From positions 1-15,662 of the forward strand of contig QIHS01000321.1 of NCBI GenBank assembly GCA_003229095.1: DNA of 15,662 nucleotides, read 5' to 3'. The notes beneath the pieces are model-generated. The model ran no database searches and was not told the origin of the DNA. It saw nothing but the letters and a program-made list of their open reading frames with translations. Position 1 is the stretch's first letter. Every line of letters starts with the position of its first letter. Positions 1 to 7,410 of this stretch are shown here, in pieces. Source of the DNA: Woeseia sp. GTDB lineage: Bacteria; Pseudomonadota; Gammaproteobacteria; Steroidobacterales; Woeseiaceae. The position numbers and the translations under genes are program-made.

Positions 1-304
1 GGTTGAGTGCGCGGGTTAGCGGATCGTAAGCGGCAGATTCCGCGCCAGCAAGGCGGTTGCCTTGCCTGAGCAGCACGCCGCCCGACACTGACATGGTCGG
101 ATTCTTGCCAAACGATGCATCTACGTGTCCGGCCTGAATCTCAATGGCCGCTGGATCCACTTCACCGAATGCGGCAAGTGCAGCGTCATCGGCGACAATG
201 GCAGGCTGCGGCTCCGGGCACTGTTGTGCAATCGCGGGCGCAGACGCCAGCAGCAGGGTTAAACTGAATAAAAAGGTGAATAGTTTTGACAAGTTGCGGC
301 GCAA
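1..304 (-). CDS. lptD: LPS-assembly protein LptD, N-terminal part (runs off the left edge)
   Basis: The first ~101 codons of LptD, the outer-membrane beta-barrel that with LptE inserts lipopolysaccharide into the outer leaflet. The reverse strand reads a basic start (MRRNLSKLF), a hydrophobic core and an AIAQQ-type signal-peptidase I site near residue 26. After a short linker comes the start of the periplasmic OstA/LptA-like beta-jellyroll domain (for example IEIQAGHVDASFG and SVSGGVLLRQGNRLAGAESA). The barrel lies outside the window. No ATG is available: an in-frame TAA lies upstream, and the likely start is TTG at 302-304, preceded by a weak TAGG. A second TTG at 290-292 would shorten the basic region of the signal peptide. 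The gene is divergent from amgK-murU, an arrangement also known from Pseudomonas, which supports the call. Confidence 0.85.
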   Translation of the reverse strand, partial: MRRNLSKLFTFLFSLTLLLASAPAIAQQCPEPQPAIVADDAALAAFGEVDPAAIEIQAGHVDASFGKNPTMSVSGGVLLRQGNRLAGAESAAYDPLTRALN

Positions 305-435
305 ACTTTGGCCTAAATTAACTTGAGTTAAATTAGCCAGGACAGGAAGTTACGAAGAAGTGATGTTATCAGTTATTGCAATTTGCTACCTTCGCATAGT
401 TCGACGCGACCTTCAAACTGATAAGGAGACCTGAC
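305..435. promoter_or_regulatory. Divergent control region between lptD and amgK
   Basis: This gap of about 130 bp must carry promoters for both lptD (left) and amgK-murU (right). I found no convincing sigma-70 or sigma-E pair on either strand. Two things stand out: a palindrome just upstream of lptD (318-331) and a strong Shine-Dalgarno AAGGAG at 423-428 for amgK. Confidence 0.5.
318..331. repeat. Operator-like palindrome upstream of lptD
   Basis: TTAACT-TG-AGTTAA is a perfect 6-bp inverted repeat with a 2-bp centre. It sits in AT-rich sequence about 14 bp upstream of the predicted lptD TTG start, so it would fall in the lptD leader or core promoter. It could be a repressor site or chance symmetry in AT-rich DNA. 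Confidence 0.3.
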
Positions 436-438
436 ATA
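423..438 (+). promoter_or_regulatory. Shine-Dalgarno and unusual ATA start of amgK
   Basis: AAGGAG at 423-428, a 7-nt spacer, then ATA at 436-438. There is no ATG, GTG or TTG between the upstream stop (TAG 397-399) and GTG 502, while conserved AmgK-like sequence begins well before 502. Either a rare ATA start is used, or the genome or assembly carries an ATG-to-ATA change. Confidence 0.55.
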
Positions 439-1452
439 GACGACCTGCGTACTATCAAGGACGATCGTCTGGAGGAGCTAACCACCTGGGTCAGGCAATT
501 TGTGGGGCTGGAGGGCGTAACACCGGTTCCAGCATCAACTGACGCGAGCTTTCGGCGCTATTTTCGGGTGAACGGCACGACCAGCCTGATCGTCATGGAC
601 GCACCGCCTCCCCAGGAAGACTGCCGGCCTTTTGTGCAAATCGCAGCCTACCTTGAATCCATGGGCCTCAATGCCCCGCGGGTCCTGGAGGCCGATCTGG
701 ATCGTGGCTACCTGCTGCTGTCTGATCTGGGGTCGAAGCAGTACCTCACGGAAATGGAACTGCACCCACAGACTGCTGAGTCTCTGTACGGGGACGCGAT
801 CGATGCTCTGCTGCGGTTGCAGGACAAAGGCGGTGAATTCAGGCGCAAATTGCCACTTTACGGTGAAAAATTGCTTCGAATTGAGATGTCACTTTTTCAT
901 GACTGGCTTTGTCAGCGATACCTTTCATTACAGTTCTCTGACGTTGACGAAACGTCCTGGCGCGCATGTTGTGATGATTTGCAAACTGTTGCGCTCGCGC
1001 AGTCATCCGTCTTTGTCCATCGGGACTATCATTCACGCAACCTGATGTTCATTGACAATGACAACCCCGGCATTCTCGACTTTCAGGATGCAGTCGATGG
1101 GCCGTTGACCTATGACCTCGTTTCCTTGTTGAAGGATTGCTATGTCAAATGGCCGGAGGAACAAACGAATAGTCGGCTGAAGTATTTCTACGCGCGCTCG
1201 CCAATTGCAGCAACAAAAGATTTCAGTGAGTTCCAGCGCGATTTCGACTTGATGGGCGTGCAGCGACACTTAAAGGCTGCCGGAATATTCGCGCGCCTGT
1301 GCATGCGTGATGGAAAGTCTGGTTACCTGCAAGACATCCCGAGAACCTTGAGTTACATCGTCGATATAGCACCGCGATATGCGGAACTCGAGTTCCTGGG
1401 CGAGTTAATCGCACTTCGTGTATTGCCGGCAATCGAGGCGAAGACTTCATGA
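436..1452 (+). CDS. amgK: N-acetylmuramate/N-acetylglucosamine anomeric kinase AmgK, probable ATA start
   Basis: A cytoplasmic sugar kinase of the aminoglycoside-phosphotransferase fold. It phosphorylates C1 of MurNAc or GlcNAc so that MurU can activate the product, bypassing de novo UDP-MurNAc synthesis. Visible marks, numbered from residue 1 at 436: the family N-terminus ASTDASFRRYFRV (about 33-45), the catalytic loop VHRDYHSRN (Asp197, Asn202) and the metal-binding DFQD (Asp215). Start choice: GTG at 502 would cut off the conserved helix DRLEELTTWVRQFV. The frame is open upstream to a TAG at 397. AAGGAG at 423-428 lies 7 nt before ATA at 436, giving 338 aa, close to the usual size. CTG at 445 is a poorer alternative. 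The stop overlaps murU (ATGA), so the two are translationally coupled. Function confidence is high; the exact start is inference. Confidence 0.85.
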   Translation: MDDLRTIKDDRLEELTTWVRQFVGLEGVTPVPASTDASFRRYFRVNGTTSLIVMDAPPPQEDCRPFVQIAAYLESMGLNAPRVLEADLDRGYLLLSDLGSKQYLTEMELHPQTAESLYGDAIDALLRLQDKGGEFRRKLPLYGEKLLRIEMSLFHDWLCQRYLSLQFSDVDETSWRACCDDLQTVALAQSSVFVHRDYHSRNLMFIDNDNPGILDFQDAVDGPLTYDLVSLLKDCYVKWPEEQTNSRLKYFYARSPIAATKDFSEFQRDFDLMGVQRHLKAAGIFARLCMRDGKSGYLQDIPRTLSYIVDIAPRYAELEFLGELIALRVLPAIEAKTS

Positions 1453-2102
1453 TCGCGATGATTCTTGCAGCGGGCAGGGGAGAGCGGCTGCGGCCGGTCA
1501 CCGACACAACGCCCAAGGCGATGGTCAGCGTTCGCGGTGAGTTCCTCATTGATCGCCATCTGAGAATGCTCGCGAGGGCAAACACAGAAACTGTTGTGAT
1601 CAATCTCGGCTGGCTTGGCGAGCAGATTGTCGATCACGTTGGATCAGGCGATCAGTTTGATTTGCAGGTTGTCTATAGTCCCGAGTATGACAACGTACTT
1701 GAAACAGGCGGCGGAATTTGTCGCGCCTTGCCGATGCTCGGCAACGATCCGTTTTGGGTTGTAAACGGTGACATCTATACGGATATGGAATTGCCGGAGA
1801 ACGATTTGTCTGATGACAAGCTTGGTCACCTGATGTTGGTACCGACTCCGTCGCACAAGGCTATGGGCGATTTCAACCTCGACCGGGGCAACGTAAAGTT
1901 TTCCGCCAATCCGGAATTGACCTTCAGCGGCATCGCCCGATATCGCCCGTCCTTTTTTGACGCTGCCCCCACTGGTCGATTTTCACTTTCGCCAATGCTA
2001 TTCGACGCTGCAAAAAACCAGCAGCTAAGTGGCAGTCTTTATGAAGGGCAATGGGAGGATGTCGGTACTCCAGAAAGGCTGCGCAAACTCAATCTTCGCT
2101 GA
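1449..2102 (+). CDS. murU: N-acetylmuramate alpha-1-phosphate uridylyltransferase MurU
   Basis: A cytoplasmic nucleotidyltransferase that joins MurNAc-1-phosphate and UTP to form UDP-MurNAc, the second step of the AmgK/MurU peptidoglycan-recycling route. The protein (217 aa, normal length) opens with the sugar-nucleotide signature LAAGRGERLRPVT (residues 6-18) followed by the lysine of PKAM (Lys23). VVNGDIYTD (about 104-112) carries the metal-binding Asp, and W-EDVGTPERL near the C-terminus is typical of the family. The ATG overlaps the amgK stop by 4 nt (ATGA). The stop lies inside the convergent lipB: the two coding regions share 14 bp at 2089-2102, leaving no room for a conventional terminator between them. 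Confidence 0.92.
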   Translation: MIAMILAAGRGERLRPVTDTTPKAMVSVRGEFLIDRHLRMLARANTETVVINLGWLGEQIVDHVGSGDQFDLQVVYSPEYDNVLETGGGICRALPMLGNDPFWVVNGDIYTDMELPENDLSDDKLGHLMLVPTPSHKAMGDFNLDRGNVKFSANPELTFSGIARYRPSFFDAAPTGRFSLSPMLFDAAKNQQLSGSLYEGQWEDVGTPERLRKLNLR

Positions 2103-2721
2103 CGATTCTTCGATTTTCCATGGCTAAACGGCGCAGCAGGTGCTTCTGCAGGCGCCGCTGAACCTGATCACGGTTGGGCGAAAGCCCCAGTTTCGCCAGA
2201 TCAGTGATTTCTAAGCCGCTGAATCCACAAGGATTTATTCTAGAGAAGGGCTCGAGGTCTACATCGATATTGAGTGCCATGCCATGAAAACTGGCGCCCC
2301 GCCGAATGCGCAGACCGACGCTGGCAATCTTGCGGCCATCGACGTAGACACCTGGCGCGTCCTTACGAGCAACGGCTTCGACAGCAGATTCCGCCAGAAG
2401 ATCGACGACACTCCGTTCCAGCGCGGTCACCAGATCACGAACACCAAGGTTGGCGCGCTTTAAGTCAATCAACGGGTAGATCATGAGCTGGCCAGGACCG
2501 TGATAGGTCACCTGCCCACCACGATCAACCTGGACGACGGGAATATCGCCTGGTGCGATCAGGTGGTCACGGTTGGCGTTCAGGCCAAGTGTAAAAACCG
2601 GCGGATGTTCGGTGTACCAGATTTCGTCGGCAGTATTGATGTCACGTTCGTCCGTAAACCGCTGCATCCTTCGCCAAAGTGGTTCGTACTCTTGCCGCCC
2701 TAGTGAGCGGATCTCGAGCAC
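2089..2721 (-). CDS. lipB: Octanoyl-[acyl-carrier-protein]:protein N-octanoyltransferase LipB
   Basis: Transfers octanoate from octanoyl-ACP to lipoyl domains of 2-oxoacid dehydrogenases and the glycine cleavage H protein, the first step of lipoate assembly before LipA. The 210-aa protein has the signature RGGQVTYHGPGQ (about 67-78), the catalytic lysine in GRKIASVGLRIRRG (about Lys131), SFHGMALN, and the acyl-accepting cysteine in RINPCGFSG (about Cys165). The GTG at 2719-2721 (VLEIRSLG) is preferred because it matches the family N-terminus and lies 10 nt after the ybeD stop. A longer reading from ATG farther upstream would overlap ybeD and add non-conserved residues. It is the last gene of dacA-ybeD-lipB, and its end overlaps murU by 14 bp. 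Confidence 0.93.
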   Translation of the reverse strand: MLEIRSLGRQEYEPLWRRMQRFTDERDINTADEIWYTEHPPVFTLGLNANRDHLIAPGDIPVVQVDRGGQVTYHGPGQLMIYPLIDLKRANLGVRDLVTALERSVVDLLAESAVEAVARKDAPGVYVDGRKIASVGLRIRRGASFHGMALNIDVDLEPFSRINPCGFSGLEITDLAKLGLSPNRDQVQRRLQKHLLRRLAMENRRIVSED

Positions 2722-2731
2722 GCCTGAATTC

Positions 2732-3004
2732 TCACAGTGCGATGACAATTTCGTCATGACTGCTGAGATCGTGATAGATGTTGTCGAGCTGGTCCTGGCT
2801 TGTGGCAACAATCGTGATTGTGATCGACAGGAAATTTCCCTTGCGGCTGGGCCTCATGCGAATAGCGTCATCATTCGATTTGCCGGTATGTTTTTCGACC
2901 AGCTCAATCGCAACGCGACGGAATTCGTCGCTGTCGCGCCCCATGATCTTGATCGGAAACTCGCAGGGAAATTCAAGCAGTGATTGTTCGCCCGAGTCGC
3001 CCAT
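2732..3004 (-). CDS. ybeD: YbeD-like DUF493 (UPF0250) protein
   Basis: A small 90-aa cytoplasmic protein of the DUF493/YbeD family, an ACT-like alpha/beta fold with no established biochemical role. Family hallmarks are FPCEFPIKIMG near the N-terminus, SRKGNFLSITITI in the middle strand, and a closing region with LDNIYHDLSSHDEIVIAL. Its ATG (3002-3004) directly follows the dacA stop (TGAATG, no gap), and lipB starts 10 nt after its stop. The dacA-ybeD-lipB order is common in Gammaproteobacteria and supports the assignment. Confidence 0.88.
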   Translation of the reverse strand: MGDSGEQSLLEFPCEFPIKIMGRDSDEFRRVAIELVEKHTGKSNDDAIRMRPSRKGNFLSITITIVATSQDQLDNIYHDLSSHDEIVIAL

Positions 3005-4156
3005 TCATTCGAACCAGAGCTTGACTCCGTCGCGGGTCCGCTGCCAGAACGACCCGTCCGGATTTGCCTCAAGCGCACGAAGAGGCATATTAATCAGTTC
3101 ATCGCCATTCAGGCTGACCAGCAGTTCAGCGAGCGGCTGGCCTTGTGCGACAGGGCCAACCAGCGTTGCGGACATATTCAGTACCGACTCAATATCATCG
3201 AAAGAACCGCGCGGAAAAGTAATATACAAATCATCCGGCAGACCGATTGGCGTCAATTCCTTTTCTGCTTTCCAGATCCTGGCCTGCGCAACGGCTTCGC
3301 CCGCGCGATAGAGCAGGCGTGTTTCAAAAAAACGGAAACCAAAGTTGAGTAGCGCCTGACTGCCGTCGATACGTGATTTAGCGCTGGCTGTCCCCAGCAC
3401 GACTGCAATGACGCGCATACCATCGCGTTTTGCTGCAGACACAAGGCAATAGCCAGCATCGTCGGTAAAACCGGTTTTCATACCATCGACACTGGAATCG
3501 CGCCACAACAACGCATTCCGGTTGCGCTGATCAATGTCGTTGTAAAGATAAGTTTTCACGGAGTACCACTCGTAGTAGCGCGGGAATTCGTTGATGATGG
3601 CGCGCGCAAGCGTCGCCATGTCCCTGGCCGTTGAATAGTGATTGTCATCAGGAAGGCCAGTAGAGTTGCGGAAATTGCTCGCCGTCATGCCAATTTGTGT
3701 GGCGTATTGATTCATGACCTGCGCGAAGACCGATTCGGATCCGGCAGCATGTTCTGCCAGCGCGACACTGGCATCATTGCCCGACTGCACGATCATTCCC
3801 AGCAGCAGTTCCTCGACGCTGACACGACTGCCCACTTCGATGAACATCCTGGAGCCCTGCGTCCGCCACGCTTTCTCGCTAACGGTCACCTGATCATCCA
3901 GTGCGATCTGACCCTCACCCAGCGCTCGAAATATTGCATATGCCGTCATCAGTTTGGTCAGGCTGGCCGGTGCAAGCCGCTCGTCCGGTTTGAGCGAGGC
4001 GAGTTCCGCTCCCGTACTACCATCGATCAAAAGATAGCTCTTGGCCCCAATAATGGGTGGTTGCGGAACGGGCACATTCTGCGCGAACACCGCAGTAGAT
4101 ACGCTGAATAAACAAAAAACGAGAAAAATCAAATACGTAGGTAATTTTTGTGGCAT
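3005..4156 (-). CDS. dacA: D-alanyl-D-alanine carboxypeptidase (PBP5/6 family)
   Basis: A periplasmic serine DD-carboxypeptidase that removes the terminal D-Ala from peptidoglycan stem peptides and so limits cross-linking. Residues 1-25 form a signal peptide (hydrophobic stretch ending TAVFAQ). The penicillin-binding motifs are in order: SLTK (Ser65 nucleophile, Lys68), SGN (125-127) and KTG (227-229). The C-terminal PBP5 beta domain follows, ending in an amphipathic tail (TRDGVKLWFE) that would tether the protein to the inner membrane. Length (383 aa) is normal. It is the first gene of dacA-ybeD-lipB and has its own promoter just upstream. The Shine-Dalgarno is weak (TGAGCCC before ATG). Confidence 0.93.
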   Translation of the reverse strand: MPQKLPTYLIFLVFCLFSVSTAVFAQNVPVPQPPIIGAKSYLLIDGSTGAELASLKPDERLAPASLTKLMTAYAIFRALGEGQIALDDQVTVSEKAWRTQGSRMFIEVGSRVSVEELLLGMIVQSGNDASVALAEHAAGSESVFAQVMNQYATQIGMTASNFRNSTGLPDDNHYSTARDMATLARAIINEFPRYYEWYSVKTYLYNDIDQRNRNALLWRDSSVDGMKTGFTDDAGYCLVSAAKRDGMRVIAVVLGTASAKSRIDGSQALLNFGFRFFETRLLYRAGEAVAQARIWKAEKELTPIGLPDDLYITFPRGSFDDIESVLNMSATLVGPVAQGQPLAELLVSLNGDELINMPLRALEANPDGSFWQRTRDGVKLWFE

Positions 4157-4186
4157 GGGCTCAGGTGCTTGAATGAAGAGGCGCGT

Positions 4187-4216
4187 ATTGTAGCGCCAGA
4201 CTTAATCCGCTGACAA
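4187..4216 (-). promoter_or_regulatory. Sigma-70-type promoter for dacA-ybeD-lipB
   Basis: On the minus strand, TTGTCA (4211-4216) and TACAAT (4187-4192) are separated by 18 bp, each matching the consensus at 5 of 6 positions. Transcription would begin near 4180 and give a leader of about 24 nt before the dacA ATG. The outer end of the -35 box coincides with the edge of the adjacent palindromic element (from 4215). Confidence 0.65.
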
Positions 4217-4294
4217 TACGGGGACAGTGCACTTAATTACTGATTTCATCGACAGTGTGCCAAAGTCAATAATTAAGTGCACTGTCCCCGTATT
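4215..4294. repeat. REP/REPIN-like palindromic element with perfect 25-bp arms
   Basis: Left arm 4215-4239 and right arm 4270-4294 are perfect reverse complements of 25 bp around a 30-bp centre. The arms read outward-in AATACGGGGACAGTGC followed by ACTTAATTA. The GGGGACAG...CTTAATT motif resembles short palindromic repeats associated in Gammaproteobacteria with IS200-like REP-associated tyrosine transposases (RAYTs); I recall this from family knowledge and could not search. No transposase is present here, so if mobile it would be moved in trans. It lies between the metallopeptidase stop (4305) and the dacA -35 box. It could also slow transcription leaving the long upstream operon, but there is no U-tract. 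Confidence 0.7.
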
Positions 4295-4304
4295 TGTTAC
4301 TGCG

Positions 4305-5564
4305 CTATCGGTTGCACCTGTGCAGAACTCGCTGGCACAGCGATGTCGATGGAATTTCATCGAAACACATCACATCATCGCTTCTTATCGTCAGTTGGTA
4401 ATTCGGCATCACGCCGATATTCGGGTAACGGGAACGGGTAATGTTTCTGAGAACGATCTCGGTGCCGTATTGGTGTCTTACCGAGAACACCGCAGGTACT
4501 TTCTGCCCGCTTTCTGATGTGTAGAAGTCGTGCATCACCAGAACGTCGGCGCTATCCGTGAAGGTCAGGTCGAACGCTTCGCTGCACTGATTGCTAAAAC
4601 GCAGGTGGTCCCATCTTCCGGACACGACCGGCAAAGGGTTAGACGTCTTGTGTATGCCGTGACCGATTGAAGCCCTGTCCTCAAAAAATCGCAGCATGGG
4701 AGTGTATTCCGAAGCCGCTGCGGGGCGCCGTTCGAAACTCGGGTCCAGCGCGCCGCGCGCAAAACTGTGTCGATATTCCGGTACGTTTCGAACATAGTGC
4801 TGCAATTCCAATTCCCACAACTCATTCGCGGACATGCCGAACGCGTCACGAAATGCTTCGGTAGACGGCTCGCCTTTCTCGATGAGCATGAAATAGTGTT
4901 CCAGGCTCAGAATGTATTCTCTGGAGCCGCTCAGGGTCAGAAAATGCGCCAGCAGCCAAAACTGTGCGTAGGCGCTTGCGGTCAGGTAGGCGTCGTTCAG
5001 GGCATGGGCATCGAATTGATCCGAAATCAGTTCGTCCCAGTCGATTTTGGGTTCCAGTGTGTCCTTGTATCGACCTTCATGCAGGCCGACATAGAATGTC
5101 TGACGCCTTTTGTGAATGACCACCGATGCTGCAATTTCGGCAAAGCCCTCTGAATACCACTGTGGATATTCGCCCGAATTTACGTGGGCGAGGGCGTGGG
5201 CGTATTCATGATGAAGGATGTACTTGGACTTGTCTGTTCGGCTGGATGCCGGAAAAACAATTGCAGTACGGCCATCCAGCGGCTGGGCAAAGCCAACCGA
5301 ATTTTCGCTTTCGGTCAGAAAGGCAAATTCCTGCGCCGTTGCCGGCATGAGAACCAGCGTCTTGAGAGTATCGTGGGGCAATTCGATGTTCGGAATGCGC
5401 AATGCCGCTGCGCGAAAATACTCCAGGTCTTCAAGAATTTTACCGGCTTGCCAGGCGCCCGCATTGCTATAGGCAATGAAGAAATCATTTTCGTAGCGGA
5501 ACCAGCCGTCATCGTCTGCCTGGCTCTGCGGCGCAATGATCAGGCAGAGCAGGACGACCAACAT
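4305..5564 (-). CDS. Exported gluzincin-like (HExxH) metallopeptidase, function unknown
   Basis: A 419-aa protein with a hydrophobic N-terminus (LVVLLCLIIAPQSQA) that looks like a signal peptide cleaved near residue 16, so it probably acts in the periplasm. The core has HHEYAHAL (His119, Glu120, His123), a zinc-binding HExxH, followed by WYSEGFAE, where Glu139 or Glu143 could be the third ligand. This matches the layout of DUF1570/peptidase-MA-like gluzincins. The C-terminal ~150 residues are not recognisable to me. The ATG at 5562-5564 is chosen because the signal peptide begins there; longer readings overlap rlpA. It lies 22 nt after the rlpA stop, so it is likely the last gene of the mre-mrd-mlt-rlp operon. 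Substrate is unknown; a role in envelope maintenance is inference from context. The missing basic n-region is odd, so the start might be slightly upstream. Confidence 0.7.
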   Translation of the reverse strand: MLVVLLCLIIAPQSQADDDGWFRYENDFFIAYSNAGAWQAGKILEDLEYFRAAALRIPNIELPHDTLKTLVLMPATAQEFAFLTESENSVGFAQPLDGRTAIVFPASSRTDKSKYILHHEYAHALAHVNSGEYPQWYSEGFAEIAASVVIHKRRQTFYVGLHEGRYKDTLEPKIDWDELISDQFDAHALNDAYLTASAYAQFWLLAHFLTLSGSREYILSLEHYFMLIEKGEPSTEAFRDAFGMSANELWELELQHYVRNVPEYRHSFARGALDPSFERRPAAASEYTPMLRFFEDRASIGHGIHKTSNPLPVVSGRWDHLRFSNQCSEAFDLTFTDSADVLVMHDFYTSESGQKVPAVFSVRHQYGTEIVLRNITRSRYPNIGVMPNYQLTIRSDDVMCFDEIPSTSLCQRVLHRCNR

Positions 5565-5586
5565 CGCCTGCAGCGATGCTTGTTCT

Positions 5587-6405
5587 TCAATCGGTGACCA
5601 GGTGTGTTTTCCCAATTCCAAGCCGTTGTAGTTTTTCGACGATGGAGTCATATTGATCCACATCGGCAATCGGTCCGATTCTTACTCGATAAAGCGTTGG
5701 CGACTTGCTCTTGTCTTCGTGAACAAATGAAGAACCGATTCCCCCGTTGCGCAGCATGGCGAGCTGCCGCTGCGCATTGTTGTTTTCACCGAACGCGCCA
5801 ACTTGGACAAAGGATCTTCGGTTCGGTTCCACAGCGCCCGGGTCCGTACCGCCCGCTGGCACTGGTTGTGACGGCGGTTTGTCGAAACTGATTGCCGTGA
5901 CCTCAACGAGGCTTGTGCCATCCGTTATCATATCCAGCCGGCTCGCTGCAGCGAAGGACAAATCGATCAGGCGATTGCCGACGAACGGGCCACGATCGTT
6001 TACGCGAACGACAATGCTGCGATTGTTCTTCAAATTGCGCACCCGCACATAGGTTGGCAGCGGCAAAGACTTGTGCGCTGCCGTCATGGCATACATGTCG
6101 TAGGGTTCCTGGCTGGAGGTCTTGCGTCCGTGAAACTTCTTGCCATACCAGGAGGCAACGCCACGTTCCTTGTAGTTGTAACTGGACTCCATGACGCGGT
6201 AAGTCTTGCCGAAGACCTCGTAAATCGGCCCGTTACCGTAGCGGCTGCGAGGGTCATCGCGTGGAATGGCATCGGCTGGCAAGTCGTGGGGGATGTTGCT
6301 GCCGGATCGCGGTGGTCCATCGCCCGGCCTGACCGATGCACAGGAGACGAGCAGCGCATAAGCGCTCAGGGTTGCGACGAGTCGCAGCCCATGGTTACGA
6401 CTCAC
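5587..6405 (-). CDS. rlpA: Septal-ring lytic transglycosylase RlpA, lipoprotein
   Basis: An outer-membrane lipoprotein that cleaves peptide-stripped ('naked') glycan strands. From the GTG at 6403-6405 it is 272 aa. The signal ends in the lipobox LLVSC with lipidated Cys22. The double-psi beta-barrel follows: GVASWYGKKFHG, then EPYDMYAMTAAH (Glu100 as likely acid) and VRVNDRGPF (Asp137). A Pro-rich linker leads to a C-terminal SPOR domain (about 197-272, starting RSFVQVGAFG) that binds denuded septal glycan. Start evidence: AGGAGG (6415-6420) lies 9 nt before the GTG, and the lipobox is then at normal depth. The longer ATG reading would put many residues before the signal. The start overlaps the end of mltB by 11 nt. 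Confidence 0.92.
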   Translation of the reverse strand: MSRNHGLRLVATLSAYALLVSCASVRPGDGPPRSGSNIPHDLPADAIPRDDPRSRYGNGPIYEVFGKTYRVMESSYNYKERGVASWYGKKFHGRKTSSQEPYDMYAMTAAHKSLPLPTYVRVRNLKNNRSIVVRVNDRGPFVGNRLIDLSFAAASRLDMITDGTSLVEVTAISFDKPPSQPVPAGGTDPGAVEPNRRSFVQVGAFGENNNAQRQLAMLRNGGIGSSFVHEDKSKSPTLYRVRIGPIADVDQYDSIVEKLQRLGIGKTHLVTD

Positions 6406-7393
6406 CGAGAGCAGCCTCCTGTTCCACCACCAGCGCGATCTCTTGTCCAAGTTGATGCACAGCAAGCGCATACATCACGCTGTGATTGTAGCGCGTGATG
6501 ACGAAGAAATTATGAAAGCCAACCCAGTACTCTTTGCCGTCTTCGCCATTGAGTGTCAGCAGCTGACTTTTTTGATCGCCCGCCAGGCTGGTCGAAAACA
6601 TGACGCCCTGATGGCTAAGAGACATAACCGTCTCCTGCGGTTTGAGCGTATTTTTTGGCGTTTCGCCTTGCCACTGCTCGCCGAGGCTGGCTGGCGCGAC
6701 GACAGGTGCGTCCTCGACCCACCCATGGCGAACGAAATAGTTGGCCACACTGCCAATAACGTCGCTCCAGTTCGTCCAGATATCGCGTTTGCCGTCATTG
6801 GTGGAGTCGACCGCATAGGCGCGATAGCTTGAAGGCATGAACTGAGGTCTGCCCATCGCGCCGGCATAAGAGCCCGTGGCGCTCGTTGCATCCATGCCTT
6901 CTTCGCGGACCAGCAACAGAAAATGCTCGAGTTCGCTGCGAAAAAATTTCGAGCGTGGCGGGTAATCGAAAGCCAGCGTGGACAACGCATCCAAAACGCG
7001 ATAGTTGCCTGTAATCCTGCCGTAATAGGTTTCCACGCCAATGATGCCAACCAGGATTTCTGGCGAGACGCCGGTGAGTTCGCTGATGCGCGTAATCTCT
7101 TCCCGGTTCTCTTCCCAAAACGCAGCGCCCAGTTTAATGCGCTCCCTGGTTATGAAAATATTGCGGTAATCCTCCCACTCCAGCGTTCTTTCCGCAGGTC
7201 TGCTTATTGCCTCCAGAATTGATTCTTTCGACTCGGCCTCGGCGAGCACGGTTTCCAGATGGCTGCGGTCATAGGAATGTTCGTCGACCATCATGTCGAT
7301 AAACTTCCTGACTTCGGGACGATCCGTATCAACGGCGTATGCGCCGTGACCGGCAAACAACAGAATGACAACTGACAGAATTTTCTTTTTCAT
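6395..7393 (-). CDS. mltB: Lytic murein transglycosylase B (GH103)
   Basis: A GH103 enzyme that cleaves the MurNAc-GlcNAc bond of peptidoglycan and forms 1,6-anhydroMurNAc ends. Of the 332 aa, residues 1-20 form a clean signal peptide (MKKKILSVVILLFAGHGAYA). There is no lipobox cysteine, so it is likely soluble in the periplasm, like the soluble SltB-type members. The catalytic glutamate is in IIGVETYYGR (Glu121). GAMGRPQFMPSSYRAYAVD and DIWTNWSDVIGSVANYF are typical family motifs. ATG 7391-7393 is chosen because it gives the signal peptide and has GGAG just upstream. A TTG at 7412-7414, overlapping the rodA stop, would add seven residues. It lies between rodA and rlpA, a common arrangement. 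The products suit recycling through the AmgK/MurU route encoded in this window. Confidence 0.93.
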   Translation of the reverse strand: MKKKILSVVILLFAGHGAYAVDTDRPEVRKFIDMMVDEHSYDRSHLETVLAEAESKESILEAISRPAERTLEWEDYRNIFITRERIKLGAAFWEENREEITRISELTGVSPEILVGIIGVETYYGRITGNYRVLDALSTLAFDYPPRSKFFRSELEHFLLLVREEGMDATSATGSYAGAMGRPQFMPSSYRAYAVDSTNDGKRDIWTNWSDVIGSVANYFVRHGWVEDAPVVAPASLGEQWQGETPKNTLKPQETVMSLSHQGVMFSTSLAGDQKSQLLTLNGEDGKEYWVGFHNFFVITRYNHSVMYALAVHQLGQEIALVVEQEAALGES

Positions 7394-7410
7394 AGGCTCC
7401 AATTTTAGCT

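Noticed and set aside
4215..4294. Rho-independent terminator for the long leftward operon
   Set aside because: The stem is strong but its loop is 30 nt and no U-tract follows on either strand; a palindromic repeat explains it better.
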